Source: Hyphomicrobiales bacterium
GTDB lineage: Bacteria; Pseudomonadota; Alphaproteobacteria; Rhizobiales; Rhizobiaceae
Direction of reading: 5' to 3'
Assembly: GCA_900471605.1 (NCBI GenBank)
Contig: UCEY01000064.1
Coordinates: forward strand, 20,664 to 84,663
Length of the DNA stretch: 64,000 nt
Within the stretch, counting starts at the first letter, position 1. Every line of letters begins with the position of its first letter. The position numbers were made by a program, and so were the translations under genes. A model generated the notes under the pieces. That model was not told the origin of the DNA and made no database searches. It saw only the letters and a program-made list of their open reading frames with translations. Shown here piece by piece: positions 52,306-62,406 of the stretch.

Positions 52306-53247
52306 TCAGTTCGCCGGCGCAGCAGGAGGTGCCGGGCGAGCGGGCGTCTGGAGCGGCGCAAGCGCCTGGCCTGCGGACGAGTTGAAGAACCGGAAGAACT
52401 CCGAATCCGGCGACAGCACCAATGTCGTGCCGTTGTCCGAAAGGGCCGCCACATAGGCGCGCATCGTGCGGTAGAACTCGAAGAAGCCCGGATCGCGCTG
52501 GAAGGCTTCGCCGAAGATCCTGTTGCGTTCGGCGTCGCCCTGACCGCGCAGGATTTCCGAATCCCGCTGCGCTTCCGAGACCAGCTCGACCACCTGACGG
52601 TCGGCGATGGCGCGGCGGCGCTGGCCCTGCTCGTTACCGCGGGCGCGGATCAGCTCAGCCTCGGCAAGACGCTCGGCCTTCATGCGCTGGAAGGTCTGCT
52701 GCGAGACTTCCTGCGTCAGGTCGGTGCGGCGGATACGAACGTCGCGGATGGCGAGCCCGAGGGTTTCCGCGGCCGAGGTAAGGTCGGCGCGAACCTCCTG
52801 CATCATCGACGAGCGCTCGTTGGAGAGAGCTGCATCGAAATTCCGCAGACCATAGACGCGGCGCAGCGCTGCATCGAGGCGGGTGCGAAGCCGCGATTCG
52901 GCCGAGTCCCGGTCGCCCGACACGGTTTCCCGGAAGAGGCGCGGATCGGTGATCGAATAGACGACGAAGGCGTCGACTTCATAGAAGGCGCCGCCGCGCA
53001 CCTGAACGCGGATATTGTCGAGATCGAAGCGCAAGGCGCGGTCTTCGACATACTGGACGCGGTCGGCGTCCATGAAGGCGAACGGCAGCTTGAAGTAAAT
53101 GCCCGGCTCGCGCTTGACGTCCTGGATCTCGCCGAAGCGGACGACGATCGCCTGTTCGCGCTCATTGACCACGAAAACCGACGAATAGATCAGCACGAGG
53201 AGAACGGCGAGGCCGATCAGGATTGCGGGGAGTCGATTGGAGTTCAT
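52306..53247 (-). CDS. hflC: Protease modulator HflC
   Basis: 313 residues. N-terminal membrane anchor (LIGLAVLLVLIYSSVFVV) then a band-7/SPFH domain beginning NEREQAIVVRFGE. Forms with HflK the periplasm-facing cage around FtsH. Start overlaps the hflK stop by 4 bases. Confidence 0.95.
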   Translation of the reverse strand: MNSNRLPAILIGLAVLLVLIYSSVFVVNEREQAIVVRFGEIQDVKREPGIYFKLPFAFMDADRVQYVEDRALRFDLDNIRVQVRGGAFYEVDAFVVYSITDPRLFRETVSGDRDSAESRLRTRLDAALRRVYGLRNFDAALSNERSSMMQEVRADLTSAAETLGLAIRDVRIRRTDLTQEVSQQTFQRMKAERLAEAELIRARGNEQGQRRRAIADRQVVELVSEAQRDSEILRGQGDAERNRIFGEAFQRDPGFFEFYRTMRAYVAALSDNGTTLVLSPDSEFFRFFNSSAGQALAPLQTPARPAPPAAPAN

Positions 53248-54347
53248 TTTGTGCCTCCCTGGTTCGTCTGCGGCTTGATCATCTCGTTGAGCGGCAGATA
53301 GGGGACGACGCCGTCCTTGTTATCCAGTATGACCTTGCGGGAGTTCTTCAGCACCGTTTCCATGGTTTCGAGGAAGATGCGCCGGCGCGTCACTTCGGGC
53401 GCGTTGGCATATTCGTTGTAGATCGAGACGAAGCGCTGCGCCTCGCCCTGCGCTTCGTTGACGACCTTGTCCTTGTAGGCGGATGCCTCTTCGCGGACCT
53501 GGGCTGCCTGACCGCGGGCCTGGCCGAGCTTCTGGTTGGAATACTGGTTCGCCTCTTCGACGAAGCGATCCTCGTCCTGTTCGGCGCGCTGCACTTCTTC
53601 GAAGGCGTCGGCCACTTCACGCGGCGGTGCGGCGTCCTCGATCGGCACGGCATTGATGGAAAGGCCGGAGCCGTAGGCGTCCATCGTGCCCTGGATGATG
53701 TTGCGCACCTCGGTCGAGATGCCCTCGCGGTTGTCGCGGAAGATGTCCTGGGCCGGACGACGGCCGACGACTTCGCGCATGGCGCTTTCGGAAACCTGCT
53801 GCAGCGTTGAGGCCGGACCTTCGAGGTTGAAGAGATAGGCCTTCGGATCGGTGACAGTGAACAGGACCGAGAACTGCACGTTGACGATGTTCTGGTCGCC
53901 GGTCAGCATCCAGCCCGCGTTGGAGCTCGAGCCCCGCGTAGCGCCAATATTCTGCTGCTGTTCGGTGACCTTGACGATCTCGACGGATTCGAACGGCCAG
54001 AAATGGAAATGCAGGCCCGGCATGGAGATTTCCTCCTTCGGGCGACCGAAACGCAGCTCGACGCCGCGTTCGTCCGGCTGGACGGTATAGACGGACTGGA
54101 AGGCGAGGAAGGCAAGGATGACGAGGAGCACGATCACGAAGGCTCCGCCGTTGAAGCCGCCCGGCATCACGCTGCGCAGCCGGTCCTGACTGCGCCTGAT
54201 GATGTCTTCGAGGTCCGGTGGACCGCCGTTGCCGCCGCCACCGCCGCCGCGTGGGCGGTTCGGTCCCTGTCCCCAGGGCCCTTGATTATTACCGCCACCG
54301 CCGCCCCAAGGGCCACCGCCGCCACCATTCTGATTGCTCCAGGGCAT
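53244..54347 (-). CDS. hflK: FtsH protease activity modulator HflK
   Basis: 367 residues from the ATG at 54347 (GAGG upstream). Gly/Asn-rich cytosolic N-terminus (GGGGPWGGGGG), one membrane helix (FVIVLLVILAFLAFQSVY), then an SPFH domain with VQPDERGVELRFG. Works with HflC. Upstream on the same strand are folA and thyA. Confidence 0.95.
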   Translation of the reverse strand: MPWSNQNGGGGGPWGGGGGNNQGPWGQGPNRPRGGGGGGNGGPPDLEDIIRRSQDRLRSVMPGGFNGGAFVIVLLVILAFLAFQSVYTVQPDERGVELRFGRPKEEISMPGLHFHFWPFESVEIVKVTEQQQNIGATRGSSSNAGWMLTGDQNIVNVQFSVLFTVTDPKAYLFNLEGPASTLQQVSESAMREVVGRRPAQDIFRDNREGISTEVRNIIQGTMDAYGSGLSINAVPIEDAAPPREVADAFEEVQRAEQDEDRFVEEANQYSNQKLGQARGQAAQVREEASAYKDKVVNEAQGEAQRFVSIYNEYANAPEVTRRRIFLETMETVLKNSRKVILDNKDGVVPYLPLNEMIKPQTNQGGTK

Positions 54348-54487
54348 CAAAACCTCTTCGTTCGTATTCGCTCCCAAGCCGCGACCCTGCCGTGTGACAG
54401 CAATCTGGCTATTGCCCGTTATAGGGATGGGGAGGCCCGCTTTCAACGCAGGTTCAATAACTTCCAAGTCAACGGTAACGAAATGTT

Positions 54488-55018
54488 TCAGTTTGTCGCG
54501 GCTCGGCGGACATAGGTGGCGAAACGGGTCGGATAACTGTCCTTCTCGCCGGCCGGCACCGCGATCTCCTCCACCTTCTCGAACACGGCGGCATCGATGG
54601 CCGGAAAGACGGTATCCCCGTCGGAAATCCCGGTCTCGACATGGGTGATGCGCAGCATGTCGGCGATCCCGATCGCCTGGGCATAGATCTCGCCGCCACC
54701 GAGCACGAAGATCTCGTCCGAACCGGTCTCCCGCGCCTTGGCGCCGGCGATCTCGATCGCCTCGGCGAGCGATGCCGCCACATCGACCCCGTCATAATGA
54801 AAATCGCGATTGCGGGTGACCACCACATGCGGCCGACCGGGAAGCGGCCGACCTCCGAACGAATCGAAGGTCCGGCGCCCGACGATGACCGGCTTGCCCA
54901 GGGTCAGCGCCTTGAACCGCTTGAGATCGGTCGAAAGCCTCCAGGGCATGTCCCCATCGCGGCCGATGACGCCGTTCTGCGAGACCGCCGCGATGATGAC
55001 GAGGCGAGGCTTGCTCAC
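54488..55018 (-). CDS. folA: Dihydrofolate reductase
   Basis: 176 residues. Family blocks IAAVSQNGVIGRDGDMPW, KPVIVGRRTFDSFG, VVTRN and EIFVLGGGEIYAQ. Regenerates tetrahydrofolate after the ThyA reaction. Start overlaps the thyA stop by 4 bases. Confidence 0.96.
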   Translation of the reverse strand: MSKPRLVIIAAVSQNGVIGRDGDMPWRLSTDLKRFKALTLGKPVIVGRRTFDSFGGRPLPGRPHVVVTRNRDFHYDGVDVAASLAEAIEIAGAKARETGSDEIFVLGGGEIYAQAIGIADMLRITHVETGISDGDTVFPAIDAAVFEKVEEIAVPAGEKDSYPTRFATYVRRAATN

Positions 55019-55809
55019 ACCGCCACCGCCGCCTTGATATGCGGATCGGCCTCATATCCTTCGAGCGCAAAATCCTCGAAGCGGAAGGAGAAGATGTCTT
55101 TCACGGCGGGATTGATGCGCATGGTCGGCAGCGCCTTCGGCGTACGGGTCATCTGCAGCTTCGCCTGCTCGAAATGATCCGAATAGATATGCGTGTCGCC
55201 GAGCGTGTGCACGAAGTCGCCGGGTTTCAGGCCCGTCACCTGAGCCACCATCATCGTCAGCAGCGCGTACGATGCGATGTTGAACGGCACGCCGAGAAAG
55301 ATGTCGGCGGAGCGCTGGTAAAGCTGGCAGGAGAGCTTGCCGTCGGCGATATAGAACTGGAAGAGGCAATGGCAGGCCGGCAGCGCCATGTCGTCGAGCT
55401 GGCCGACATTCCAGGCCGATACGATATGCCGGCGCGAATTGGGATTGACCTTCAGGCCCTCGATCAGCTGCGAGATCTGGTCGACATGGCTGCCGTCGGG
55501 AGCCGGCCAGGAGCGCCATTGATAACCGTAGACCGGACCAAGCTCGCCGTTCTCGTCGGCCCATTCATCCCAGATCGAAACACCGTTTTCCTTCAGATAG
55601 GCGATATTGGTATCACCCTTCAGGAACCACAAGAGCTCGTGGATGATCGATTTCAGGTGCAGCTTCTTGGTCGTCAGGACCGGAAAGCCTTCTGCAAGGT
55701 CGAAGCGCATCTGATAGCCGAACACCGAGCGTGTGCCCTTGCCGGTCCGGTCGCCCCGGTCGGTGCCGGTGTCCATCACATGCCGGAGAAGGTCGAGATA
55801 TTGTTTCAT
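55015..55809 (-). CDS. thyA: Thymidylate synthase (housekeeping)
   Basis: 264 residues, the standard E. coli-type length. Nucleophile Cys in LPACHCLFQFY, phosphate-binding QRSADIFLG, and the dUMP-selecting Asn in GVPFNIASYA, which contrasts with Asp in the island homologue at 10854-12008. Converts dUMP to dTMP using methylene-tetrahydrofolate. First gene of thyA-folA. Confidence 0.97.
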   Translation of the reverse strand: MKQYLDLLRHVMDTGTDRGDRTGKGTRSVFGYQMRFDLAEGFPVLTTKKLHLKSIIHELLWFLKGDTNIAYLKENGVSIWDEWADENGELGPVYGYQWRSWPAPDGSHVDQISQLIEGLKVNPNSRRHIVSAWNVGQLDDMALPACHCLFQFYIADGKLSCQLYQRSADIFLGVPFNIASYALLTMMVAQVTGLKPGDFVHTLGDTHIYSDHFEQAKLQMTRTPKALPTMRINPAVKDIFSFRFEDFALEGYEADPHIKAAVAV

Positions 55810-55917
55810 GGGTCAGGCCGCCGATTCCATCGTTACAGGAATATAGTAGCATGGAAGGGATGAACCAATCGCAAGGACGACCTTTCCCCGAATTTTAGCG
55901 GAGCCGCATGCGGCGGA

Positions 55918-56811
55918 TCATCCGGAGACATATGTCCGCCAGTTGTGGTTTTCGGAAAAACCCAGCACGTCCCTGATCTTGCGATTGCTGATCGGAGCAT
56001 CGAACTCGCCGATCTCGCCGGTGACAGGCGTACCCGGCGCCCAACGCGCAAGGAACGGGCGGGTCGGCTCGCGCGCCGTGATCGTGTCGTTGACGGCGTT
56101 GAAGACCTGGAATCCCAGCCCGTCTTTTTCGACGCACAAATGGACGATCTGGCCGAGATCGCGGGCATCGATATAGCTCCAGGCATTGCGTTTCCGCGAC
56201 GGCGGATCGGCGAGGAAGCCGGGGAAGCGGCTGTAATCCTCGGGCGAAATCACGTTGCCGATCCGCAGCGCGTAAATGTCCGCGCCGAACCGCATGGAAA
56301 AGGCGCGCGCCGTCTTCTCGTTGACCACTTTCGACAGGCCGTAGCTGTCCATCGGATCGACATCGTAATCTTCGGTCAGCGGAAACGAATGATAGTCTTT
56401 GTCGCCCTCAGCGAAGCAGACGCCATAGGTGGTTTCGCTGGACGCGATGATCACCTTTCGGATGCCGAGCTTCATCGCCGCTTCGATGACATTGTAGGTG
56501 GAGATCGTGTTGGCGGAAAATGTCGCGTTGTCCGGCCTCATCAGGATGCGCGGCACGGCGGCGAAATGCACCACGGCATCGACCGGCGCCGGCCCCCGGC
56601 CGCTCTCCAGACCCGTGAAGCCGAAATGCATGGAGAGTGCGTTGAAGGTCTGGCCGCTATCGGTGAGATCGGTGATGAGCGTGTTGACGCCGGGGCAATC
56701 GAGCGGCACCAGGTCGAGGTTGAACACCTCGTGTCCTTCGCGAAGAAGGTATGGCACGACATGCCGCCCCGCCTTGCCGCTGCCGCCGGTGAACACGATG
56801 CGCTTGCCCAT
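55918..56811 (-). CDS. Extended SDR / NAD-dependent epimerase-dehydratase family protein
   Basis: 297 residues. Nucleotide-binding FTGGSGKAGRHVV at the N-terminus, VVHFAAVPR, ASSETTYG, and the catalytic YGLSK of extended SDRs. Resembles NAD(P)-dependent sugar oxidoreductases or uronate dehydrogenases; substrate not predicted. It stands alone between thyA and ssrA. Confidence 0.85.
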   Translation of the reverse strand: MGKRIVFTGGSGKAGRHVVPYLLREGHEVFNLDLVPLDCPGVNTLITDLTDSGQTFNALSMHFGFTGLESGRGPAPVDAVVHFAAVPRILMRPDNATFSANTISTYNVIEAAMKLGIRKVIIASSETTYGVCFAEGDKDYHSFPLTEDYDVDPMDSYGLSKVVNEKTARAFSMRFGADIYALRIGNVISPEDYSRFPGFLADPPSRKRNAWSYIDARDLGQIVHLCVEKDGLGFQVFNAVNDTITAREPTRPFLARWAPGTPVTGEIGEFDAPISNRKIRDVLGFSENHNWRTYVSG

Positions 56812-57044
56812 GACCTCGCCTCCTCGAATGCCGTCCGCCGTCCGGGCGGCGATCCCGCCCGTCCTCCTAGCAGACCTGCCGTCTAGCTATCCCCAAACCG
56901 GCGGTCTGTCAGCCGGAATCGGTCAGCCGTGACCGACCTACTTAGGTCGGTTGCAGCGACATGACCACCACCGTGGGCCCGAGAGACGGACGGCCGCCAA
57001 TGGCGGATGGTCCGGATGTGGAGGAAACGATTTCGAATGTTGCG

Positions 57045-57445
57045 CAACCCCTTTTCATGCGCCCCCGGAAAGCCTATATGGGGGATGCCGGACATCTGTC
57101 CGGCTATGGCAATAAACGGTCGGTGTAATAAACCTATTGGACCCGGGGGCGGTACCCGGCGCCTCCACCAAAAACCGGTCGGTCGCATTGGGAAACCTTG
57201 AAGACCGGCTTTTGATGGGGGCGAAATAGGATCGACAAGGGCGTAAAGATCGAACTTTTGCTCGGCATGATACCACCGTTATCGGGTCAAAAAGTGTAGT
57301 TGCAAACGACAACAACGCTAAGGGTTATGCTCTCGCTGCCTAATGGCGGTGCGGGAAATCCGAACTAAGTCCTTAGAGGTAGCACTTTAAGGCGGGGTCC
57401 GAAGGCACCTGGCAACAGAAGCCTTCACCTTCGCCCCCCAGTCGA
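57045..57445 (+). ncRNA. ssrA: tmRNA, circularly permuted two-piece form
   Basis: The tRNA-like 3' end (CGCCTCCACCA, ending 57170) lies upstream of the mature 5' end (GGGGGCGAAATAGGATCGAC from 57217), the permuted order typical of alphaproteobacteria. Between them is an excised linker with its own helix (AAAACCGGTC/GACCGGCTTTT). The tag frame at 57302-57343 encodes ANDNNAKGYALAA and a stop. Start and end coordinates are approximate. The adjacent gene is sspB, whose product delivers tagged proteins to ClpXP. Confidence 0.93.
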
Positions 57446-57549
57446 ATACTATGGAACTGACTCGGATGCTCGTCGGGGCTTCCCCGCGCCGGGCCGGCAT
57501 GGCATAACGCGTCTGACTAAAAGACGAGAGAATGGAAAGACAGGACCGT

Positions 57550-58056
57550 ATGGGGCAGGATCACATCCGTTACGATATTCTGGCGCAGGATGCTTTGCGT
57601 GGCGTCATCCGTAAGGTTTTGACCGAGGTTGCGGCCACCGGCCGTCTGCCGGGCGAGCACCATTTCTTCATCACATTTCTCACCGGCGCTCCTGGCGTGC
57701 GAATCTCGCAGCATCTGAAAGCAAAGTATGCCGAGCAGATGACCATCGTCGTCCAGCACCAGTTCTGGGATCTGAAGGTTTCCGATACCCAATTCGAGGT
57801 AGGCCTTTCCTTCTCCGACACGCCGGAACGTCTGGTCGTTCCTTTCAATGCCATCCGCGGCTTCTATGACCCGTCGGTGAATTTCGAGCTCGAATTCGAA
57901 GTGCCGCTTGCGGAGGAGGACGACAACACCTCAGCTGAAATCACCGCGATCCCGGTCGAGGCGGTCGCCAAGTCCACAGACGCCGAAGCCAAGCCCGGCG
58001 AAGAGAAGAAACCGGGCTCGGTCATTTCGCTCGATTCCTTCCGCAAGAAGCAGTAG
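57550..58056 (+). CDS. sspB: SspB-family ClpXP adaptor
   Basis: 168 residues from the ATG at 57550 (AGGA upstream). The conserved core reads HFFITFLTGAPGVRIS, MTIVVQHQFWDLKV, FEVGLSFSDTPERLVVPF and AIRGFYDPSVNFEL, followed by an acidic disordered region and a C-terminal ClpX-binding tail (SVISLDSFRKKQ). Tethers ssrA-tagged proteins to ClpX. Direct neighbour of ssrA. Confidence 0.93.
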   Translation: MGQDHIRYDILAQDALRGVIRKVLTEVAATGRLPGEHHFFITFLTGAPGVRISQHLKAKYAEQMTIVVQHQFWDLKVSDTQFEVGLSFSDTPERLVVPFNAIRGFYDPSVNFELEFEVPLAEEDDNTSAEITAIPVEAVAKSTDAEAKPGEEKKPGSVISLDSFRKKQ

Positions 58057-58076
58057 CACCGGGAGGCGCATCAGCC

Positions 58077-58271
58077 ATGAGCGCCGAAATCGTCAATCTT
58101 CGCCAGTTCCGCAAAGCTAAGGAACGGCTCGAAAAGGAAAAGGTGGCGGAACAGAACCGCCTCACCTTCGGCCGTACCAAGGCGGAAAAATCCCTGACCG
58201 AGGCCCGCAACGAGAAGGCGAACAAGCTGCTCGACCAGGGCCGGCTGGAAAAGCCCGCCAAGGACGACTGA
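58077..58271 (+). CDS. DUF4169-family small protein
   Basis: 64 residues, nearly all charged helix: AEIVNLRQFRKAKERLEKEK and NRLTFGRTKAEKSLTEAR. DUF4169 proteins are small, conserved in Rhizobiales, of unknown function. The N-terminal VNLRQFRKAK resembles the C-terminal SLDSFRKK of SspB, perhaps a shared ClpX-type contact. Twenty bases after sspB. Confidence 0.8.
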   Translation: MSAEIVNLRQFRKAKERLEKEKVAEQNRLTFGRTKAEKSLTEARNEKANKLLDQGRLEKPAKDD

Positions 58272-58385
58272 GCTTTTGGCAGGTGGATATCAAGTGCGCG
58301 TTAACCAAGCTTGCGCCGGTCGGCTTGACGCCGCAGGTGCCGCGGTCTGAATAAGCGGACTTGTTCCGAAGGTCCGGAGAGTTTC

Positions 58386-58595
58386 GTGATCCGCAAACAT
58401 TCCGCGACCCTTCACGGTCATCGCACCAGCTTCTCGCTCGAAGACGAATTCTGGGTCGAGCTGAAAGCGATCGCCATCAAACGCGACATCAGCCTCGCCA
58501 CCCTCATTGCCGAGATCGACGATCAACGAGGCACCGACAGCAATCTCTCGTCGGCGTTGCGCGTTCATGTCCTGAACTGGCTCAAATCCACCTGA
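58386..58595 (+). CDS. Ribbon-helix-helix protein of the Ribbon-helix/DUF4170 type
   Basis: 69 residues from a GTG at 58386. RTSFSLEDEFWVELKAIA and SLATLIAEIDDQR form a ribbon-helix-helix module seen in small alphaproteobacterial DNA-binding proteins. Regulator of unknown target, convergent with the AsmA gene. Confidence 0.78.
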   Translation: MIRKHSATLHGHRTSFSLEDEFWVELKAIAIKRDISLATLIAEIDDQRGTDSNLSSALRVHVLNWLKST

Positions 58596-58629
58596 ATTCA
58601 AGAGCCGCCGTCGTCCGCAAGGCGACCGG

Positions 58630-61600
58630 CTATCGCTGTACCCCCGGCAGGCTCGGTATGCTGGGGCTGATGGCCGGCGGAAGGGTCGGAAAATTCTGGC
58701 GGATCGCGCCGTCGGTCGGCGGCACGATGAGCTGCGGCGGCTGGCTGATCTGGCGCTGTCGCGCCTCTTCCGCCGCACGCGCCGCCGCCTCCTGCCGCTG
58801 ACGTTCCGCCTCAGCGGCCTGCTGGCGGGCCCGTTCCTCGGCGGCCGCCTTGTCGCGGGCGGCCTGCCGCTCGACAGCCTGGAAATTATAGAGCGCCACC
58901 TCGCGGCGAAGCCGCTGTTTCTCAAGGACGCTCGCCTGCAGGGTTTCGACGCGCCGCCGCTGCTGCTCGAAGGCACGCTGCGACAGGAAATTGGTCATTG
59001 CGGCGATATCGATCCGTTTAATGGGAGCCGCTAACTTCCCCGAATAGTCGAGCCGGACGGTCGGATCGCCGCCGGCAAGCGCCTCCTCGCCGGCATCGTA
59101 GGTAACCGCCAGATTGGCGCTCATACTGTCGTCGAGAACATCGAAACGCCCCTCACCCGACAGTTTCGTCGTCCCGACCGAGGCTGCGATATTCTGCGCC
59201 CGCGCCTCGCCCGCCGTGATCGTCACGGGAACGGTCACGTTGCCGATCGCCGCACTTCCCTGATGCAGCAGGCCGGCAACGATCGGCCGCACCCGCGCTT
59301 CCGTCACCTCCCCGCCAAGCTTGTCGACCCCGGCCATCAGGGGCTTCAACGCGTCGGGATTGATGCCCGCCACAGTCACCCCCTTCAGCCGCAATTCCGC
59401 CGAACCGCTCGCGGCCCCCAGAAGCTCGGCAAGATTCCGGCCGGTCGATTCCGCCGACATGTTGAAATCCAGCTTGCCCTGGGCAACCGGTTTGCCGCCC
59501 GCCGTCCACACGAGTGGCGCGAGATCGGCGTTTTCCGCCGAAAGCCTCGCCTGCAGGAGGCCCGTCCCATCCCCGTTCGACATCATGAGCCGGCCGGCAA
59601 GCCTGCCGCCCTGCCAGTTGCCGGCGCCGTTTTCGATTGTGATGCCGCCGCTGCGATGAGTGACGCGCGCCGCGAAATCCCCGACATTGCCGAACGCGCC
59701 CGCATGGAACGTCCGCGCCTTGACGTCGAGCGCGACATCCGCACCGGCAAACAGCGGCCGGGCGAACGGTTTTGAGGAAAACGCACCGCTCTGCGGATCG
59801 CCGACCGGCCCGTAGATCGCCTCCCCGAGCCAGGCGAGATCGAGAGCGTCGACATTGACCGAGCCGGTCGCGGGCAGGCCCGGCGCCTCGCGGTCGACGG
59901 TGATGTCGCCGCTGATCGTGTTGCCGTCCGCGGCACCTTTGAAGGCGGCGATCTTCACGGCCTCCGGTGTCATGCTGATATCGGCGTCGAGCGTGACCGG
60001 CAGGCCCGTTCCGAATTGCGGCAGGCTTATTCCGTTCATCAGCAGATAGGGCTCCAGGTCAGCGCTTCTCAGCGTGACGTGGCCGCTGCCTTCGCCAAAC
60101 CCCTCGCTGTCGATCCGGATATCGCCGTTGATGTTAAGGGAGGTCTTTTCGGTCGTGAACGTCAGCGCGGTCTTTGCCGCGGCACCTGCGGCCTGATGGA
60201 CGTTGACCAGCAGTTCCCCCGCGCCGTCCCCCTTGAACGGAAGCGGATCGAGGCCAGACTGTCCCAGGAGAACCATCGGATCGCCGTTCTCCAGCGATGC
60301 AAGCAGCGTCATGTCGGTGTCGCTCGTCAGGTCCAGGAGACCGGGCAGCTTCAGGTCGGCGTTGACCACGCTGCCATTGGTCTTGCCCTTGAGGATGACC
60401 TCCGCGCCGTTCAAGTTTCCGCCGACGGTGAGGTTGGCTCCGAGATCGGTATTGGCGAACCAGGCACCGTTGGCGGCAAGGCGGGCAAGCGCCGGATGCG
60501 GCGGCAGCCGGTCGCGCAGCATGGTCAGGAAGGCCGTCGGATCGGCGGAGCGGAAGGTGAGGCTGCCATTGCCCGAATAAGCGAGCAGCGAACCTTCGAT
60601 CCGGCCCCTCGCCGAAACCGTGGCACCTTCGATATTGCCGATCGTCAGCCTTTCCAGCGACAGCGTGCCGCCGGTGACCGTGAAGGCGGTATCGACGTTG
60701 TTGGCCGCAACCCCGAAGGCGGTGAACCGGTCGGCTTTCAGCGTTGCCGCCACCCGATGGTCGAGGACGTCCTGGCCCGCGTCGTCGCCGGTCATCAGCG
60801 AGGCGAGCGCCCGCATCGCGTCGATGTCGATCTCGTTGCCGGCAAGGCTCATCGAGAGGTTGGGCGTCTGCCCCTGGCCCGACTGGCGCTCGACGCGTCC
60901 CTTGAGCGTCGCCGGGCCGATCGCCATTTCGAGGTTCTCGAACCGCTGCAGGTCCGGCGTCAGGTTGACCTTCGCCGAAAAGCCGGCGGACCGCAGCTGG
61001 CGCAGCTCCGGCGCGACCCGGCCCGAAAGCCAGTCGGAAAGGCCGGATGGCTGGCTGGATGCGACCAGCATGTCGCCGACGAAAGACGTCCGGCCCTGAA
61101 GCACGAGGCTGCCCTTCGCCTCCAGCTGCGTGCGGCCCGGCAGGGTGGCGACCACGTTGTCCACCGTCCAGCCGCGCCCCGCGGGCCGTATGTCGAGCCT
61201 GATGTCGCGGATGGTGGTGTCGTTGGCGACGATCGCAGGCAGCTTGAGGCTGGCACGGCCGGGCACCTGCGGAATGGGGATCGAAGCAGCCAGACGGATG
61301 AAATTGTTGATGCGGCGCTGCGCGGATGCGGCAGCGTCACGACCGGTTTTTGCCCGTGCCCCGTCGCCCAGCCGGTTGACGTCGATCTGCTGGCCATCGG
61401 CGGTCAGCAGGAATTCCGGCTTGCCGCCGGTGTCGAGCGTCGCCTCGCCGGTCACCACGTAGGGATTGTCCGTCGCGCCCACTTCCAGTCGGTATTGCGG
61501 GATGCGGATCCGTTCGTTGGTGACCTCGAACCCGCCCTTCAGCCGCGGTCCGGGCGGCGGTGGCGCCACCGGTTCGGTCTCGTCTTCCTCCTGCAGGAAG

Positions 61601-62331
61601 TCGAGCGTGAAATTGCCCTTGTAGGCCGGCTTGTTGTCGGCAACGGTGAGCTCGCCGTCGAGATTGAGTTCGACGGGCTGCGCATCCGGCCAGAGCCTGA
61701 GCCGCATCGGCAAGCGCTTGCCCTCGGTATCCGCCGTGCCGCTCGCCAGATTGAAGCGCGTCTCGTAACCGTCGAGCGTCGCATTGCCCTCGCCCCGCCA
61801 GGGGCCGCGCAGCGAACCGGCGGAAAAATCGCCCGCAAGGCCTGTGATCTTCCGCGACCGGCCGGACTGTTCGTCGATCAGATCGATCTCGCCGCCTGTG
61901 ACGTGCACGTCTTCGATGACCACGGTGCGGGCGGGAATGGCGGCGCGGCTGCCGCGCATCCAATCGAGCGTGCCGTCCTTCAGCACCCGGACCCGTGCCT
62001 TCGGCTGCTCGACGCGCATGTCGAAGATGCGCGCCTCGCCGGAGAGGAAAGGCGCAAGCTCCATATCCATCGAAAACTGCGCCACCTGGATCAAAGGCTG
62101 GCCGTCCGTGTCGGCCCCCACCCTCACGTCGTGAAGGGTGACGGAGGGAAATGGCAGTATGCGCGCATCGACGCTGCCGTGGACGGTGACCTTTTTGCCG
62201 AGGATCCGGCTTGCCTGTTCCTCGAACCCGACCCGGAGGCTCGACCAGTCGACAAAGAAAGGCGCGATCAGCGCTGTGAACAGCGCCACCACCACCAATC
62301 CGCCGAATGCCAACAGGATGCGTCCGAGCAC
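58630..62331 (-). CDS. AsmA-family protein
   Basis: 1233 residues. A membrane anchor (LLAFGGLVVVALFTALIA) is followed by the long AsmA/TamB-like repeat region with the N-terminal AsmA block (FVDWSSLRVGFEEQASRIL) and a C-terminal AsmA_2 region. The last 120 residues form a Gln/Glu/Ala-rich helix and a Pro-rich end. Such proteins bridge the periplasm and carry phospholipids to the outer membrane. The plus strand has a shadow frame of 1313 codons here, which is not a gene. Confidence 0.92.
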   Translation of the reverse strand: MLGRILLAFGGLVVVALFTALIAPFFVDWSSLRVGFEEQASRILGKKVTVHGSVDARILPFPSVTLHDVRVGADTDGQPLIQVAQFSMDMELAPFLSGEARIFDMRVEQPKARVRVLKDGTLDWMRGSRAAIPARTVVIEDVHVTGGEIDLIDEQSGRSRKITGLAGDFSAGSLRGPWRGEGNATLDGYETRFNLASGTADTEGKRLPMRLRLWPDAQPVELNLDGELTVADNKPAYKGNFTLDFLQEEDETEPVAPPPPGPRLKGGFEVTNERIRIPQYRLEVGATDNPYVVTGEATLDTGGKPEFLLTADGQQIDVNRLGDGARAKTGRDAAASAQRRINNFIRLAASIPIPQVPGRASLKLPAIVANDTTIRDIRLDIRPAGRGWTVDNVVATLPGRTQLEAKGSLVLQGRTSFVGDMLVASSQPSGLSDWLSGRVAPELRQLRSAGFSAKVNLTPDLQRFENLEMAIGPATLKGRVERQSGQGQTPNLSMSLAGNEIDIDAMRALASLMTGDDAGQDVLDHRVAATLKADRFTAFGVAANNVDTAFTVTGGTLSLERLTIGNIEGATVSARGRIEGSLLAYSGNGSLTFRSADPTAFLTMLRDRLPPHPALARLAANGAWFANTDLGANLTVGGNLNGAEVILKGKTNGSVVNADLKLPGLLDLTSDTDMTLLASLENGDPMVLLGQSGLDPLPFKGDGAGELLVNVHQAAGAAAKTALTFTTEKTSLNINGDIRIDSEGFGEGSGHVTLRSADLEPYLLMNGISLPQFGTGLPVTLDADISMTPEAVKIAAFKGAADGNTISGDITVDREAPGLPATGSVNVDALDLAWLGEAIYGPVGDPQSGAFSSKPFARPLFAGADVALDVKARTFHAGAFGNVGDFAARVTHRSGGITIENGAGNWQGGRLAGRLMMSNGDGTGLLQARLSAENADLAPLVWTAGGKPVAQGKLDFNMSAESTGRNLAELLGAASGSAELRLKGVTVAGINPDALKPLMAGVDKLGGEVTEARVRPIVAGLLHQGSAAIGNVTVPVTITAGEARAQNIAASVGTTKLSGEGRFDVLDDSMSANLAVTYDAGEEALAGGDPTVRLDYSGKLAAPIKRIDIAAMTNFLSQRAFEQQRRRVETLQASVLEKQRLRREVALYNFQAVERQAARDKAAAEERARQQAAEAERQRQEAAARAAEEARQRQISQPPQLIVPPTDGAIRQNFPTLPPAISPSIPSLPGVQR

Positions 62332-62406
62332 GGTATCCGTTTCCCTGATCTTGCTAGGAGACTAGTTCTATTGGGTTCGCCGGCAAGTCAAGCTTGCGGG
62401 AGCATC

